Source of the DNA: Gammaproteobacteria bacterium
Lineage (GTDB): Bacteria > Pseudomonadota > Gammaproteobacteria > Steroidobacterales > Woeseiaceae
Assembly: GCA_024639825.1 (NCBI GenBank)
Contig: JAHEGH010000011.1
Location: 7,840-63,993, forward strand
DNA length: 56,154 nucleotides
Direction: 5' to 3'
This document shows positions 48,708 to 56,154 of this stretch, in pieces. The stretch's first letter is position 1, and every line of letters begins with the position of its first letter. A program made the translations under genes and the position numbers. Below the pieces are notes generated by a model, which worked only from the letters and a program-made list of their open reading frames with translations, was not told where the DNA came from and did no database searches.

Positions 48708-50387
48708 TCAGTACTGGCAATTCGCGGGCTGGCCGTCAGGCAGGTTCCAATTAGGCGCGCTGTGTGTCCGGAAATCTTCAGGACCAATTGTATCGGGGCC
48801 TGCGCGGAACCAGTCGACGAGCGCATCGCGTGTGAGCGGCATGTCGTAGCGCAGTTCGAAACCGCCCTCGGGTATAGCGGTAGTCAGGATATCGTCACCG
48901 CCCAGTGCGAGAAAATCATTCGCTACTACGCGGATTCGATCGTCGTCGCTAATTACCCGGCCATCGTCCAGGCGCATTTCAATGTTCATCTGAGCGTCGT
49001 TACAGCTGACAAACACGCGCATGCCGGCAAATCCTGGCACGCGGTGTGTACCCGCCGTCCTGGCAATGACGCCACGCAGGTCCCGGCCGGATAGCTCATG
49101 AACAGTGACGATGTTGTCGAACGGGAACATCGCAAATACTGCGCCATAGGTCAGCTCGCCGGCGGGGAGGCCAGCACGGATACCACCGAACACATTGTGA
49201 ATCGCGATGTCAGCGTCGAACGAATCCAGCATGGCCCGGGTCATCAGGTTGCCGATTGCCGACTCGATATCCGGCACGAGCTCAAATGGCCCGGTCAGGG
49301 TAACCCCGAGCTTCTCCTGCTTAAGCGCTTCTGCGCGTGCGATGGCCAGCCTGGCCACGCGCTCTACATCGGGGTTTGCTATCAGCGGAAAGCCTTCGTA
49401 CTGATCGCGCGTTCCTGGTGCTGTTTGTTGCGGTGCGAAGACCTGGCGGGAGACAAGTTCCTGCCGGTTTCGATCTACCTGGAAGTCGACGCGACCAAAG
49501 CTGTACGTGTTTGAGTAGTTGGAGGTGATGGGGATGTTATTGGCGATATGGGCAATAGGGTTATGGTTGTGCCCGCCAATGATGTAGTCGACAAGGCCCG
49601 GCTCGAGCGCGTTTGCAAGGCGCATTACTTCGGCGGACATGTTGCACGACGATAAGTCCTGACGATCAGAAAAATCCGTGCACTTGCCACCGGCATGAGC
49701 TGCAACAATCACCAGCACAGCGCCATCGTCTCGCAGCTGCCTTGCCACCGTCGTAATCGTTTCCGCAAGTGGTGCTATCTCGAGTCCGGTCACGTTGGCG
49801 GCTATCGTCGTCGTCAGCGCGTTGGCCGTCATGACGCCGACAATGCCTACCTTGATACCGGCCGCCTCAATCATGACCGAGGGCCGCACATTTTCCCAGT
49901 CGACTGGTGTGCCCGTTGAGGAATCGATCAGGTTTGCTGTGAGCAGCGGGAATCGTGCTTCGCTGGCACGCCGCTTGAGGTTGCCGCGCGGATCCTCGCC
50001 GGCCTCGACGGGAACCGCGTGTTGGCCCTCCGGCCCGAAGTCGAACTCATGATTGCCTATTGCTGCGGCGGTCACTCCCATTGCGTTATAGGCTTCAACG
50101 ACAGCGGCTCCTTCGCCCAGATTGGACTCGAGCGTTCCCTGCCACATATCGCCCGCATCGATAAGCAGCACTGCGCCGCCATCGGCGGCCCGCGCCTGGC
50201 GCAGCGCATCGACGTAAGCGGATAAAGTGACCAGTCCACCAACCTGATCGTTGGCGACGAGGGCGCCATGCACGTCGTTTGTTCCAATAATCGAGATTGT
50301 AACGTCGTCACGGGCGACAGGCCCGGACACGCAGGCGGCAACGGAAAGCGCGAAAAGCGCGATAAACAGGGGACGAATGGTTGTCAT
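48708..50387 (-). CDS. 5'-nucleotidase/UshA-family metallophosphatase lipoprotein
   Basis: A 559-aa phosphohydrolase with a signal peptide and lipobox (LSVAAC, about 14-19). The N-terminal calcineurin-like metallophosphatase domain carries IIGTNDVHGAL near 34, GNHEFDFG near 110, and GGHNHNP near 275; the C-terminal 5'-nucleotidase domain (about 365-520; AMLDSFDADIAIHNVFGGIRAGL, FPFDNIVTVHELSG) follows. Such enzymes dephosphorylate nucleotides or other phosphate monoesters outside the cytoplasm. It is first in a minus-strand run with the TonB receptor and amidohydrolase, with stop and downstream start nearly touching. Confidence 0.88.
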   Translation of the reverse strand: MTTIRPLFIALFALSVAACVSGPVARDDVTISIIGTNDVHGALVANDQVGGLVTLSAYVDALRQARAADGGAVLLIDAGDMWQGTLESNLGEGAAVVEAYNAMGVTAAAIGNHEFDFGPEGQHAVPVEAGEDPRGNLKRRASEARFPLLTANLIDSSTGTPVDWENVRPSVMIEAAGIKVGIVGVMTANALTTTIAANVTGLEIAPLAETITTVARQLRDDGAVLVIVAAHAGGKCTDFSDRQDLSSCNMSAEVMRLANALEPGLVDYIIGGHNHNPIAHIANNIPITSNYSNTYSFGRVDFQVDRNRQELVSRQVFAPQQTAPGTRDQYEGFPLIANPDVERVARLAIARAEALKQEKLGVTLTGPFELVPDIESAIGNLMTRAMLDSFDADIAIHNVFGGIRAGLPAGELTYGAVFAMFPFDNIVTVHELSGRDLRGVIARTAGTHRVPGFAGMRVFVSCNDAQMNIEMRLDDGRVISDDDRIRVVANDFLALGGDDILTTAIPEGGFELRYDMPLTRDALVDWFRAGPDTIGPEDFRTHSAPNWNLPDGQPANCQY

Positions 50388-50478
50388 TGCAGTTCTTGTA
50401 CGAATTTACAGTCGGCAAGTCTACCCTGTGTCGGGGCTGGCGCGAAATCGAACATCTTGGGTCCCTTTGTGCCGTATC

Positions 50479-51141
50479 ATGGTGTCTATGGAAGCTCACA
50501 AACCGCATCACGAGTACGGTGTCCTCGAGGAAATTATCCACGCGTCAACGCATGGCGTGGGCGTGCTGCTCAGTATTGGTGGCCTCTCCTGGATGCTGTA
50601 CCTGTCCATCGCGGCAGCTGATCCCTGGCGGATCGTTGCGAGCGCGATCTATGGGACCACACTGATCGCGCTGTTCCTCGCCTCGACGGTCTATCATTCC
50701 ATGTACGCCTCGAGACATCGCAATATCTTCAAGCTGCTGGATCACTGCGCTATCTACTTGCTAATCGCGGGAACCTACACACCTTTCCTGCTAGTGGCGA
50801 TGCGTACGGATACCGGATGGTGGCTGTTCGGCACCATCTGGGCACTGGCTACTGCCGGTATCGTCAAAAAGCTGTGGTTCCGAAACCGCTTCCCGAAGAT
50901 CGCGCTCGCAAGCTACCTGGCGATGGGCTGGCTGGTTGTAATCGCGGCGCCGCAGATGGCTGAAGCCATCGGGCCCGATGGCATGGCCTGGCTGTTTGCC
51001 GGCGGCATCAGTTACTCAGTCGGCGCGATCTTCTACGCCTTCGAACGCATACCGTTCAACCATGCCATTTGGCACGTCTTCGTGCTGGGTGGCGGCATCT
51101 GCCATTTCCTCGGTGTTGTCTGGTACGTACTGCCCGGCTAG
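50479..51141 (+). CDS. Haemolysin III (HlyIII/YqfA/PAQR-like) family membrane protein
   Basis: A 220-aa protein with seven hydrophobic helices. Conserved family residues are visible: EEIIHASTHGVGV near 20, STVYHSMYASRHRNIFKLLDHCAIYLLIAGTYTPFLL (about 76-110) and the C-terminal HAIWHVFVLGGGICHFLGV. Despite the name, bacterial HlyIII-like proteins are membrane proteins of unclear role, related to PAQR receptors and possibly zinc-dependent hydrolases; the histidines are intact. The ATG at 50479 (MVSMEAHK) is preferred; the frame is open further upstream. It is divergent from the 5'-nucleotidase and followed closely by a TauE/SafE gene. Confidence 0.83.
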   Translation: MVSMEAHKPHHEYGVLEEIIHASTHGVGVLLSIGGLSWMLYLSIAAADPWRIVASAIYGTTLIALFLASTVYHSMYASRHRNIFKLLDHCAIYLLIAGTYTPFLLVAMRTDTGWWLFGTIWALATAGIVKKLWFRNRFPKIALASYLAMGWLVVIAAPQMAEAIGPDGMAWLFAGGISYSVGAIFYAFERIPFNHAIWHVFVLGGGICHFLGVVWYVLPG

Positions 51142-51153
51142 TCGAATCGAGAG

Positions 51154-51912
51154 ATGGAACTGCTCGCCAGCCTGGGTGAAATCGACCGCGCATCATACGC
51201 GATTGTACTGGGCAGCTTTCTTGCGGCGATTAGCAACGCAGCATTCGCAAACGGCGGTGCGATGATTATCCTTGCCGTTACCAGCAGCGTGTTGCCCGTG
51301 TCGGCCATTGTGCCACTGCATTCGACTCTGCTGATTGGTTCGACGGCATCCCGTGCCCTGGTATTTCGCGAACACATTGACTGGCGAATTGCCGGTCCCT
51401 TCCTGCTTGGCAGCATCCTTGCCGTCGCAATTGCGGCAAGAATTTACATCCGACTACCGGAAACGATCATCGCGTCTGCGATCGGTATCGTGATGCTGGT
51501 GGCAATCTGGCTGCCGGGCATCAGCTGGCGCCCGAAGTTTCGGCATCCGTGGGCGATCGTTGGTTTCATACATTCATTTTTCTCGACGCTGTTCGCCTAC
51601 GGTGCGCTGTTGCATGCGGTCATCCTGCATACCGGCCTGAAGCGGCGGCAGGTCGTTGCGACGATGGCCGCAAGCCTGACGGGAATGGGGATATTCAAGA
51701 TTGCAGGCTACGCGGCAAACGGTTTTGATTACCGACCCTACCTCATGACGATCATCCTATCGGTCCTCGTCGCGGTTGTGGGTACCTGGGTCGGCAAGCT
51801 CCTCATCGATCGAATTTCGGAGACCGTTTTTCGTGCAGTATTTCGTTTGCTGGTAACGCTGACTGCGGTACGGTTGATCGTTACAGCGATCGTGTCGGCG
51901 GGTCAGGCGTAG
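51154..51912 (+). CDS. TauE/SafE-family transporter
   Basis: A 252-aa membrane protein with about eight helices in two repeat halves; the first repeat begins SYAIVLGSFLAAISNAAFANGGAMI and the second HPWAIVGFIHSFFSTLFAYGALLHAVILHTGL. Members export sulfite, sulfoacetate or other small organic anions. It starts 12 bp after the HlyIII stop and its ATG has a nearby purine-rich site, so the two genes are probably co-transcribed. The substrate is unknown. The stop is 2 bp from the convergent lipoprotein gene end, which leaves no room for a separate terminator. Confidence 0.83.
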   Translation: MELLASLGEIDRASYAIVLGSFLAAISNAAFANGGAMIILAVTSSVLPVSAIVPLHSTLLIGSTASRALVFREHIDWRIAGPFLLGSILAVAIAARIYIRLPETIIASAIGIVMLVAIWLPGISWRPKFRHPWAIVGFIHSFFSTLFAYGALLHAVILHTGLKRRQVVATMAASLTGMGIFKIAGYAANGFDYRPYLMTIILSVLVAVVGTWVGKLLIDRISETVFRAVFRLLVTLTAVRLIVTAIVSAGQA

Positions 51913-51914
51913 AG

Positions 51915-52499
51915 CTACCAGTCAAGATCGCGAAGAAATGCGATCAGCGCATCGGATGATCCCTTGGGAGAGTCCCAGGGAACATAGCGCTGCGGTCGTG
52001 TTGCGCCCGCGCGCAGTTCCAGGTCCCGCGATTCAGCAATCAGGCGCATCTGGTCGACAGTCACGCGATAGTAGCCGTCCAGGGCCGAAGCGACAGGCTT
52101 AACGTAGACGTCGTCGGAGGCGCCAATAGAACCGGGAGTCCATCCTTTGACCTCGAGGTTGAGTGGTTCTCCGTCTGCGTAGAGGACGATAGCTTCGAAA
52201 TCGTCCATCTTCCGGCCGCGTTCGGCCGAGTCCGATGATCCCCAGATCCCGAGCCACAGGAAATACTCGCGCTGGCCCATATTGTTGATCTGGATAGGGC
52301 CGACGTAAACGTAGTCGCGTCCAAAGGCGGAATTTGCAGACATGTCGCGGTACATGACGATCGGTGCGGACGCCCGCTTAATGGTCACCCCGGTCTCCGG
52401 ATCGAGCCGCTGCAGCACGGTTGTATCGTTGCCAGCGCAGCTCGTGAGCAGGGCCAGCGCCAAGGCGGCACAGGAAAGTCTCAGGCGATCTATCGTCAT
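51915..52499 (-). CDS. Small lipoprotein of unknown function, third gene of the multihaem operon
   Basis: A 194-aa lipoprotein with signal peptide and lipobox LLTSC (about 17-21), followed by a soluble domain with many beta-prone stretches (REYFLWLGIWGS, DGYYRVTVDQMRLIAES). I do not recognise its family. It begins 10 bp after the stop of the SPOR/barrel gene with an AAGG site 8 bases upstream of the ATG, so it is in the operon of the repeat cytochrome. It may help insert or attach the barrel or the cytochrome, which is inference from its place. Convergent with the TauE/SafE gene, separated by 2 bp. Confidence 0.68.
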   Translation of the reverse strand: MTIDRLRLSCAALALALLTSCAGNDTTVLQRLDPETGVTIKRASAPIVMYRDMSANSAFGRDYVYVGPIQINNMGQREYFLWLGIWGSSDSAERGRKMDDFEAIVLYADGEPLNLEVKGWTPGSIGASDDVYVKPVASALDGYYRVTVDQMRLIAESRDLELRAGATRPQRYVPWDSPKGSSDALIAFLRDLDW

Positions 52500-52509
52500 G
52501 CGTCGGACC

Positions 52510-54945
52510 TTAGTAATACAACTGGTAACCGAGACTAATGAAGTACGATTCCTGATCCTGGTTCAGGTCAGAGTTCGTCATATCACGGCTCGAGAATCGT
52601 TTACCGGCATCGAGCTCAATACGACCCCGACGACCCATACGATACTGCAGACGAAGACCCGGCGTATAGGTCAACTGGGTACTCATATCAGACAGTATTT
52701 CGCGGTAATCCACCCGCAGACGGGGATTGATGCGCCAGTTGCGCCCGATGGGAAAACGCGTGTCGAGACTAATGGTGTAAATGTCAGCTGAATCAGATGT
52801 TGCATAGCGCAGACTGAAAATACCGACATCGCCCTCGCGAAAGAGCCCGCTCGAAACGAGATCGGTCGAAAAGTAACTGTACTCCGCTTCAGTTGTGGCA
52901 GGTGCGTCGCCGCTTGCAGGCATGGCATCGACGATCGATCGGTTTGCGTTGATATTCAGCTGCAGGTGCGGCGTTAATGGACGCGACAGCCCAAGCGTCG
53001 TACCCGTCGTCATCGGTGAGCGGTCCAGGGCCTGTTGCCGGATCTGTACCTCGGTCAATGTCTGTGCGAGAAGGCCAAAGTCCTGGCTACGTTGGCCCAG
53101 CAATGCATTGCCGAGACTCAGGAATGGGCTGCGGCGGCGATCCAGTGAGCCGCTTAACGTGAGCTTGCCAGGCAGACGCCAGCTACCCTGGGCGAACGCA
53201 CTGCTGAGCTCGCTGAAGGCTGTGTCGTAATCGACCGAACCCCAGGCGGACACCGAGTCACCGAAGTAGCGCACCTCCGTTCCAACAGCCTGCCGATCGG
53301 TAAAGCTGTCTATTTCCTGCTGCAGATAGAACACCCCGAATTCGACGTTGTTGCTAAAGGGCGTGAAGTTCGAGCTGACGCCGTAGAACTGCCGAGATTG
53401 TTCGTCGGAGTTTGCAGTCGAGTACACCGGCTGACCCGCAACCGCATCGAACCGTATGCGGTCATTTAGCGAATAGGTGACGTTCAGACCGTCGAAGCGG
53501 CCAAGTACGCCACCTGTACTACGGGTTTGCCGCCCGAGCCGCCCGCGCAGTCGGGTTTGGGTGTCGTAGAGGTCGGCATAAAGATAGGACAGGCGGAAAT
53601 CATTTCCAGACGATCGCGTGACTTCATCAAGGAGGTCGTAGCGATGTCCGCCTGTCAGGCGCGTTGAAAAATCAAAGCGCTGACCCCGGCGGCGTGCGTC
53701 GATGGAAATGTCTGAATACAGTGATGACTGGCTCGTGACCTCTTCCTGATCGTTGAGCTGGTTGGCGTCGCGGCGATAATGCTGGGCCATGAAGGTGCGT
53801 ACCTTCCAGAGGCTGGGTTCACGCCCGGCCGACCCGGAGCCGCCTGCTGATTGTCCGGGTGAGCCGGTGGAGGCAGCGAGAAGCGCGGCAAGGCGTTGTT
53901 GCACCCGTTCAGCCCCCGGTCCGTCCGGATACTTGGCGAGGTAACGCTCGTACTCGGCCTTGGCATGGGCAACCTGGCCGTTACGTTCACGGGCAAGAGC
54001 CAGGTATTCCTGCGCCGCCTGGTGCTGGTCGCTTGCCGGTTGCTGCAACACCTTGGTATAGATCTGGACGGCGCGGGAAATCTCCCCGGCTGTCATTGCG
54101 CGTTTCGCATCCGCCATCAATTCGCCTGACTCACCATCCGCGATGGGTTCCACAGCAGGGGCGGGAGGCTGGCTGGCCACCTCGATCGGCTCGACGGCGG
54201 CGCCTTCCGTTGCTTCACGATCTATCCATGCCGTCGGATACTGGCCGCGGACATCGCGCAATACTTTCGACGCTGCTGTCGCAGAGTCGAAGTAGCCGAC
54301 GCGCATCCGGTACCAGGTCTTGCCGTCAATTTCGGTTTCCGTGATAAACAGTTTTTGCCCCGCCGCCAGCGTCATCACCGGTATGTCAGCGGCGCCCGGG
54401 TAGCGCAACGAGGATTCCAGGTTGATTACAAATCGTGCCGGTGGCGCTTTGACGCGGTTGACCTGGCGTCCCACTGCGCCACTCGATGTCGATACAGTGG
54501 CTGCCGGGCTGGCGTTGTGTAAGACACGAACGACAACCGTCTCACTCAGGTTGCCGGGTGTGACCAGAAAGTGAACTTCATTTGAGAAGCTCAGGCGCAG
54601 CTGCTTTTGTGCCGGACGTTCTCCGTCGTACTCGATGTGGACGAGGCCGATCTCATCGGCGCCCGGTGGCCGGTGAATCTCGCGACTGTCGGCGAGTGAC
54701 GGCGGCACGCCATGACAGATCGATGTCGTTTCGAGGTCGATCGAGAGGGCGTCGCCTTTCGCCTTGGGAAGATGCCCGAGGTACGTCACATCGCACCCAA
54801 GGCGAATCGTTATCTCGGTGTAAACATCACCCGAGCTGATATTGCTGGACGTGATGAAACCGGGCGCCGCATGCGAGGTCGACCAGGCCAGTGCCTGAAT
54901 CACGACCGCTGCGAAAATCGGGAGTGTTGGACGTAGCGGCAGCAT
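52510..54945 (-). CDS. SPOR/TPR outer-membrane beta-barrel protein paired with multihaem cytochrome
   Basis: A protein of about 811 aa. After a signal peptide (about 1-27, STSHA-APG) comes an AMIN-like beta domain (about 30-140), a SPOR-like segment (RFVINLESSLRYPGAADIPVMTL, TWYRMRVGYFDSATAASKVLRDV, about 175-240), TPR helices (about 280-360; AMTAGEISRAVQIYTKVL, AQEYLALARERNGQVAHAKAEYERYLAKYP) and, from about 390, an outer-membrane barrel ending in ...ISLGYQLYY. The combination suggests periplasmic peptidoglycan contact plus a barrel that could hold a cytochrome in the outer membrane. Start ATG at 54945 overlaps the stop of the upstream cytochrome gene (TAATG) with GGGGAG close by; the frame also opens further upstream. 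Coupled to the repeat cytochrome. Confidence 0.72.
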   Translation of the reverse strand: MLPLRPTLPIFAAVVIQALAWSTSHAAPGFITSSNISSGDVYTEITIRLGCDVTYLGHLPKAKGDALSIDLETTSICHGVPPSLADSREIHRPPGADEIGLVHIEYDGERPAQKQLRLSFSNEVHFLVTPGNLSETVVVRVLHNASPAATVSTSSGAVGRQVNRVKAPPARFVINLESSLRYPGAADIPVMTLAAGQKLFITETEIDGKTWYRMRVGYFDSATAASKVLRDVRGQYPTAWIDREATEGAAVEPIEVASQPPAPAVEPIADGESGELMADAKRAMTAGEISRAVQIYTKVLQQPASDQHQAAQEYLALARERNGQVAHAKAEYERYLAKYPDGPGAERVQQRLAALLAASTGSPGQSAGGSGSAGREPSLWKVRTFMAQHYRRDANQLNDQEEVTSQSSLYSDISIDARRRGQRFDFSTRLTGGHRYDLLDEVTRSSGNDFRLSYLYADLYDTQTRLRGRLGRQTRSTGGVLGRFDGLNVTYSLNDRIRFDAVAGQPVYSTANSDEQSRQFYGVSSNFTPFSNNVEFGVFYLQQEIDSFTDRQAVGTEVRYFGDSVSAWGSVDYDTAFSELSSAFAQGSWRLPGKLTLSGSLDRRRSPFLSLGNALLGQRSQDFGLLAQTLTEVQIRQQALDRSPMTTGTTLGLSRPLTPHLQLNINANRSIVDAMPASGDAPATTEAEYSYFSTDLVSSGLFREGDVGIFSLRYATSDSADIYTISLDTRFPIGRNWRINPRLRVDYREILSDMSTQLTYTPGLRLQYRMGRRGRIELDAGKRFSSRDMTNSDLNQDQESYFISLGYQLYY

Positions 54946-56154
54946 TACCACTCCCCGGCCGAGATGCTGTGGCAACCGCTCTGCGCACAGTTGCTATCAT
55001 TGTTGATGCCATTGTGCTTGTCTACGCCGGGGCGATAGTCGTTGAAGTGGCAACCGGCGCAATCAGGCTGGTAGACAGGCGTAGGCCAGTTCACGGTCTC
55101 CGAATTACCCTGATGGCAACGCGTGCAGTCGAGATTGCCGCGATGATCCAGCGGCTCGTAGCCCAGACCCATGTGCTGGTAGATATGCGGAGTCCATCCA
55201 TTGGTCGTATGGCAGTCATTGCACTCAAGGGTCGTCACAAAGTGTTGCTGACCCTTGCCGGTCGCCGTGTTGCCATCATGGCAGGAGGAACAGGAACCCA
55301 GGACCTGGGCGTGGTCGACGGTTGTTACCGGTATCCAGGTGATCGGCGAGTGACAGTCCTCACAAATGTCTGTCGTCAGGATATGCGTCGGGCCTGTACC
55401 CGTAGCTTGCGTCCCGTCGTGACAGCTGATGCAGTTGTTGGTGATGTTCGTATGGTCAAAGGTTGCTGGCGTCCAGGCGATCGTCGTGTGGCAGTCATCG
55501 CAGTTGTCGCTGCTGGTGAAGTGGGTCGGGTGCTTGCCTTCGGCGATGTTGCCATCGTGGCAGGAGGAGCAGATACCAATGACCTGGGTGTGATCGACCA
55601 TATCGGCCGGCGCAAATGTCACGTTGTTGTGGCAGTCCTCACAAATATCGGTCGTATTGATATGCGTCGGATTCTTGCCCGTCGCATCGGTGCCGTTGTG
55701 GCAGCTGATGCAGTTGTTGGTGATATTGGTGTGATCGAAGTTGGCCGGGATCCACGCGTTGGTCGTATGGCAGTCGTCGCAGTTATCGCCACTGGTAATG
55801 TGGGTCGGGTGCTTGCCGATCGCCGTGGTGCCGTCATGGCAGGAGAAGCAGGTGCCAATGACCTGGGTGTGGTCGACCAGGTCGGCCGGCACAAATGTCA
55901 CGTTGTTATGGCAGTCCTCACAAATATCGGTGGTATTGATATGCGTCGGATTCTTGCCTGTCGCATCGGTGCCGTTGTGGCAGCTGATGCAGTTGTTGGT
56001 GAAATTGGTGTGATCGAAGTTGGCCGGGATCCACGCGTTGGTCGTATGGCAGTCGTCGCAGTTATCGCCACTGGTAATGTGGGTCGGGTGCTTGCCGATC
56101 GCCGTGGTGCCGTTATGGCAGGAGAAGCAGGTGCCAATGACCTGGGTGTGGTCG
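54945..56154 (-). CDS. Large multihaem cytochrome with tandem tetrahaem repeats (5' end beyond window)
   Basis: This reading frame enters from the right edge, so the N terminus, signal peptide and total haem number are missing. The visible 402 residues hold 16 canonical CXXCH sites, plus one CX4CH (CAQSGCH) near the C terminus. Up to 55303 it consists of 93-residue units, each with four haem sites spaced as CxSCH-(about 17)-CDDCH-(about 18)-CISCH-(about 17)-CEDCH and fixed GK-PTH and DHT elements. The last 110 residues carry a further four sites and the CX4CH site. Homologous repeat cytochromes of the CXXCH-doubled/cytochrome c3-like type carry electrons over long distances at the outer surface of some bacteria. 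The stop overlaps the start of the SPOR barrel gene. Extracellular localisation is inferred. Confidence 0.85.
   Translation of the reverse strand, partial: DHTQVIGTCFSCHNGTTAIGKHPTHITSGDNCDDCHTTNAWIPANFDHTNFTNNCISCHNGTDATGKNPTHINTTDICEDCHNNVTFVPADLVDHTQVIGTCFSCHDGTTAIGKHPTHITSGDNCDDCHTTNAWIPANFDHTNITNNCISCHNGTDATGKNPTHINTTDICEDCHNNVTFAPADMVDHTQVIGICSSCHDGNIAEGKHPTHFTSSDNCDDCHTTIAWTPATFDHTNITNNCISCHDGTQATGTGPTHILTTDICEDCHSPITWIPVTTVDHAQVLGSCSSCHDGNTATGKGQQHFVTTLECNDCHTTNGWTPHIYQHMGLGYEPLDHRGNLDCTRCHQGNSETVNWPTPVYQPDCAGCHFNDYRPGVDKHNGINNDSNCAQSGCHSISAGEW
55303..56139. repeat. 279-bp tandem repeat array (three full units) within the multihaem gene
   Basis: Units start at 55303, 55582 and 55861 (279 bp each, 93 codons); a further unit begins at 56140 and runs past the window edge. 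The units at 55582 and 55861 are nearly identical at DNA level (about a dozen differences by eye), while the 55303 unit is more divergent. All keep the reading frame. This pattern points to recent duplication or gene conversion, not to a CRISPR. Confidence 0.9.

Noticed and set aside
55303-56154. Regular repeats at the right edge as a CRISPR array
   Set aside because: The period is 279 bp, the units are in frame and encode CXXCH haem sites; there are no short repeats with unique spacers.
1-56154. tRNA or rRNA genes, insertion sequences, phage genes
   Set aside because: No cloverleaf-like arms ending in CCA contexts, rRNA blocks or transposase motifs were recognised; a covariance-model scan would be decisive but was not available.

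Overview
The window reads as a chromosomal segment of a respiratory, aerobic to facultatively anaerobic gammaproteobacterium. Protein-level resemblances are consistently gammaproteobacterial: the ActP/DUF4212 acetate symporter with its CrbS/CrbR-like two-component system, a DcaP porin, TrhP (YegQ), a PhaD/phasin cluster, an EF-G paralogue and TonB and SPOR outer-membrane proteins. Gene density is high, base composition is moderately GC-rich, operons are tightly packed with 1-4 bp overlaps, and there is an abundance of c-type cytochromes. A marine sediment lineage such as Woeseiales would fit, but that placement is inference. I see no rRNA, tRNA, CRISPR array, transposase or phage gene.

Layout. 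(1) 1-6.5 kb: a membrane-anchored MDR oxidoreductase, an OPA-type MFS transporter and a HAD hydrolase in one run, then convergent prpE (propionyl-CoA synthetase), an EamA transporter and a small membrane-anchored hypothetical protein. (2) 6.6-16.8 kb: an acetate/short-chain carboxylate uptake and sensing module, with actP and its small subunit, a symporter-domain hybrid histidine kinase, a LuxR-type response regulator, a DcaP porin, a cNMP/CBS/DUF294 nucleotidyltransferase and a DEDDh exonuclease. (3) 16.9-21.2 kb: a three-gene 2-oxoacid oxidoreductase in which the gamma subunit, a GltD-like NAD(P)H/FAD module and a 2[4Fe-4S] ferredoxin are fused in one 748-aa chain. (4) 21.3-26.7 kb: trhP, a cytochrome c/beta-barrel fusion, a small protein resembling only the insertion domain of malate synthase G, a HAD phosphatase and a plant-type (ALDH12) P5C dehydrogenase. 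(5) 26.8-30.1 kb: an operon of a c4-like cytochrome, a MauG-like dihaem protein and a beta-helix/cytochrome c fusion. (6) 30.2-37.1 kb: an FAD dehydrogenase, then a lipid-use operon (acyl-CoA ligase, patatin, monoacylglycerol lipase, AlaX-type editing protein) and a lone cNMP-binding protein. (7) 37.2-42.8 kb: an EF-G paralogue, an exported M20 peptidase and an octahaem cytochrome lipoprotein. (8) 43-45 kb: a polyhydroxyalkanoate cluster (PhaD-like TetR, two phasin-type proteins, a PHA-system protein). (9) 45-51.9 kb: an exported amidohydrolase, a TonB receptor, a 5'-nucleotidase lipoprotein, haemolysin III and TauE/SafE. (10) 51.9 kb to the right edge: an operon of a multihaem cytochrome built of 93-residue tetrahaem repeats (its 5' end lies outside the window), a SPOR/TPR/beta-barrel protein and a small lipoprotein.

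Taken together the genes describe an organism that takes up acetate and propionate and breaks down lipids, activates them to CoA esters and stores carbon as PHA. It also invests in extracytoplasmic electron transfer: I count at least six loci encoding c-type haem proteins. The best candidate for an undescribed system is the repeat-cytochrome/SPOR-barrel/lipoprotein operon at the right edge. The beta-helix-cytochrome/MauG/c4 operon and the operator-like palindromes at 42.9-43.1 kb come next. All functional assignments come from reading the translated sequences; no database search was run.
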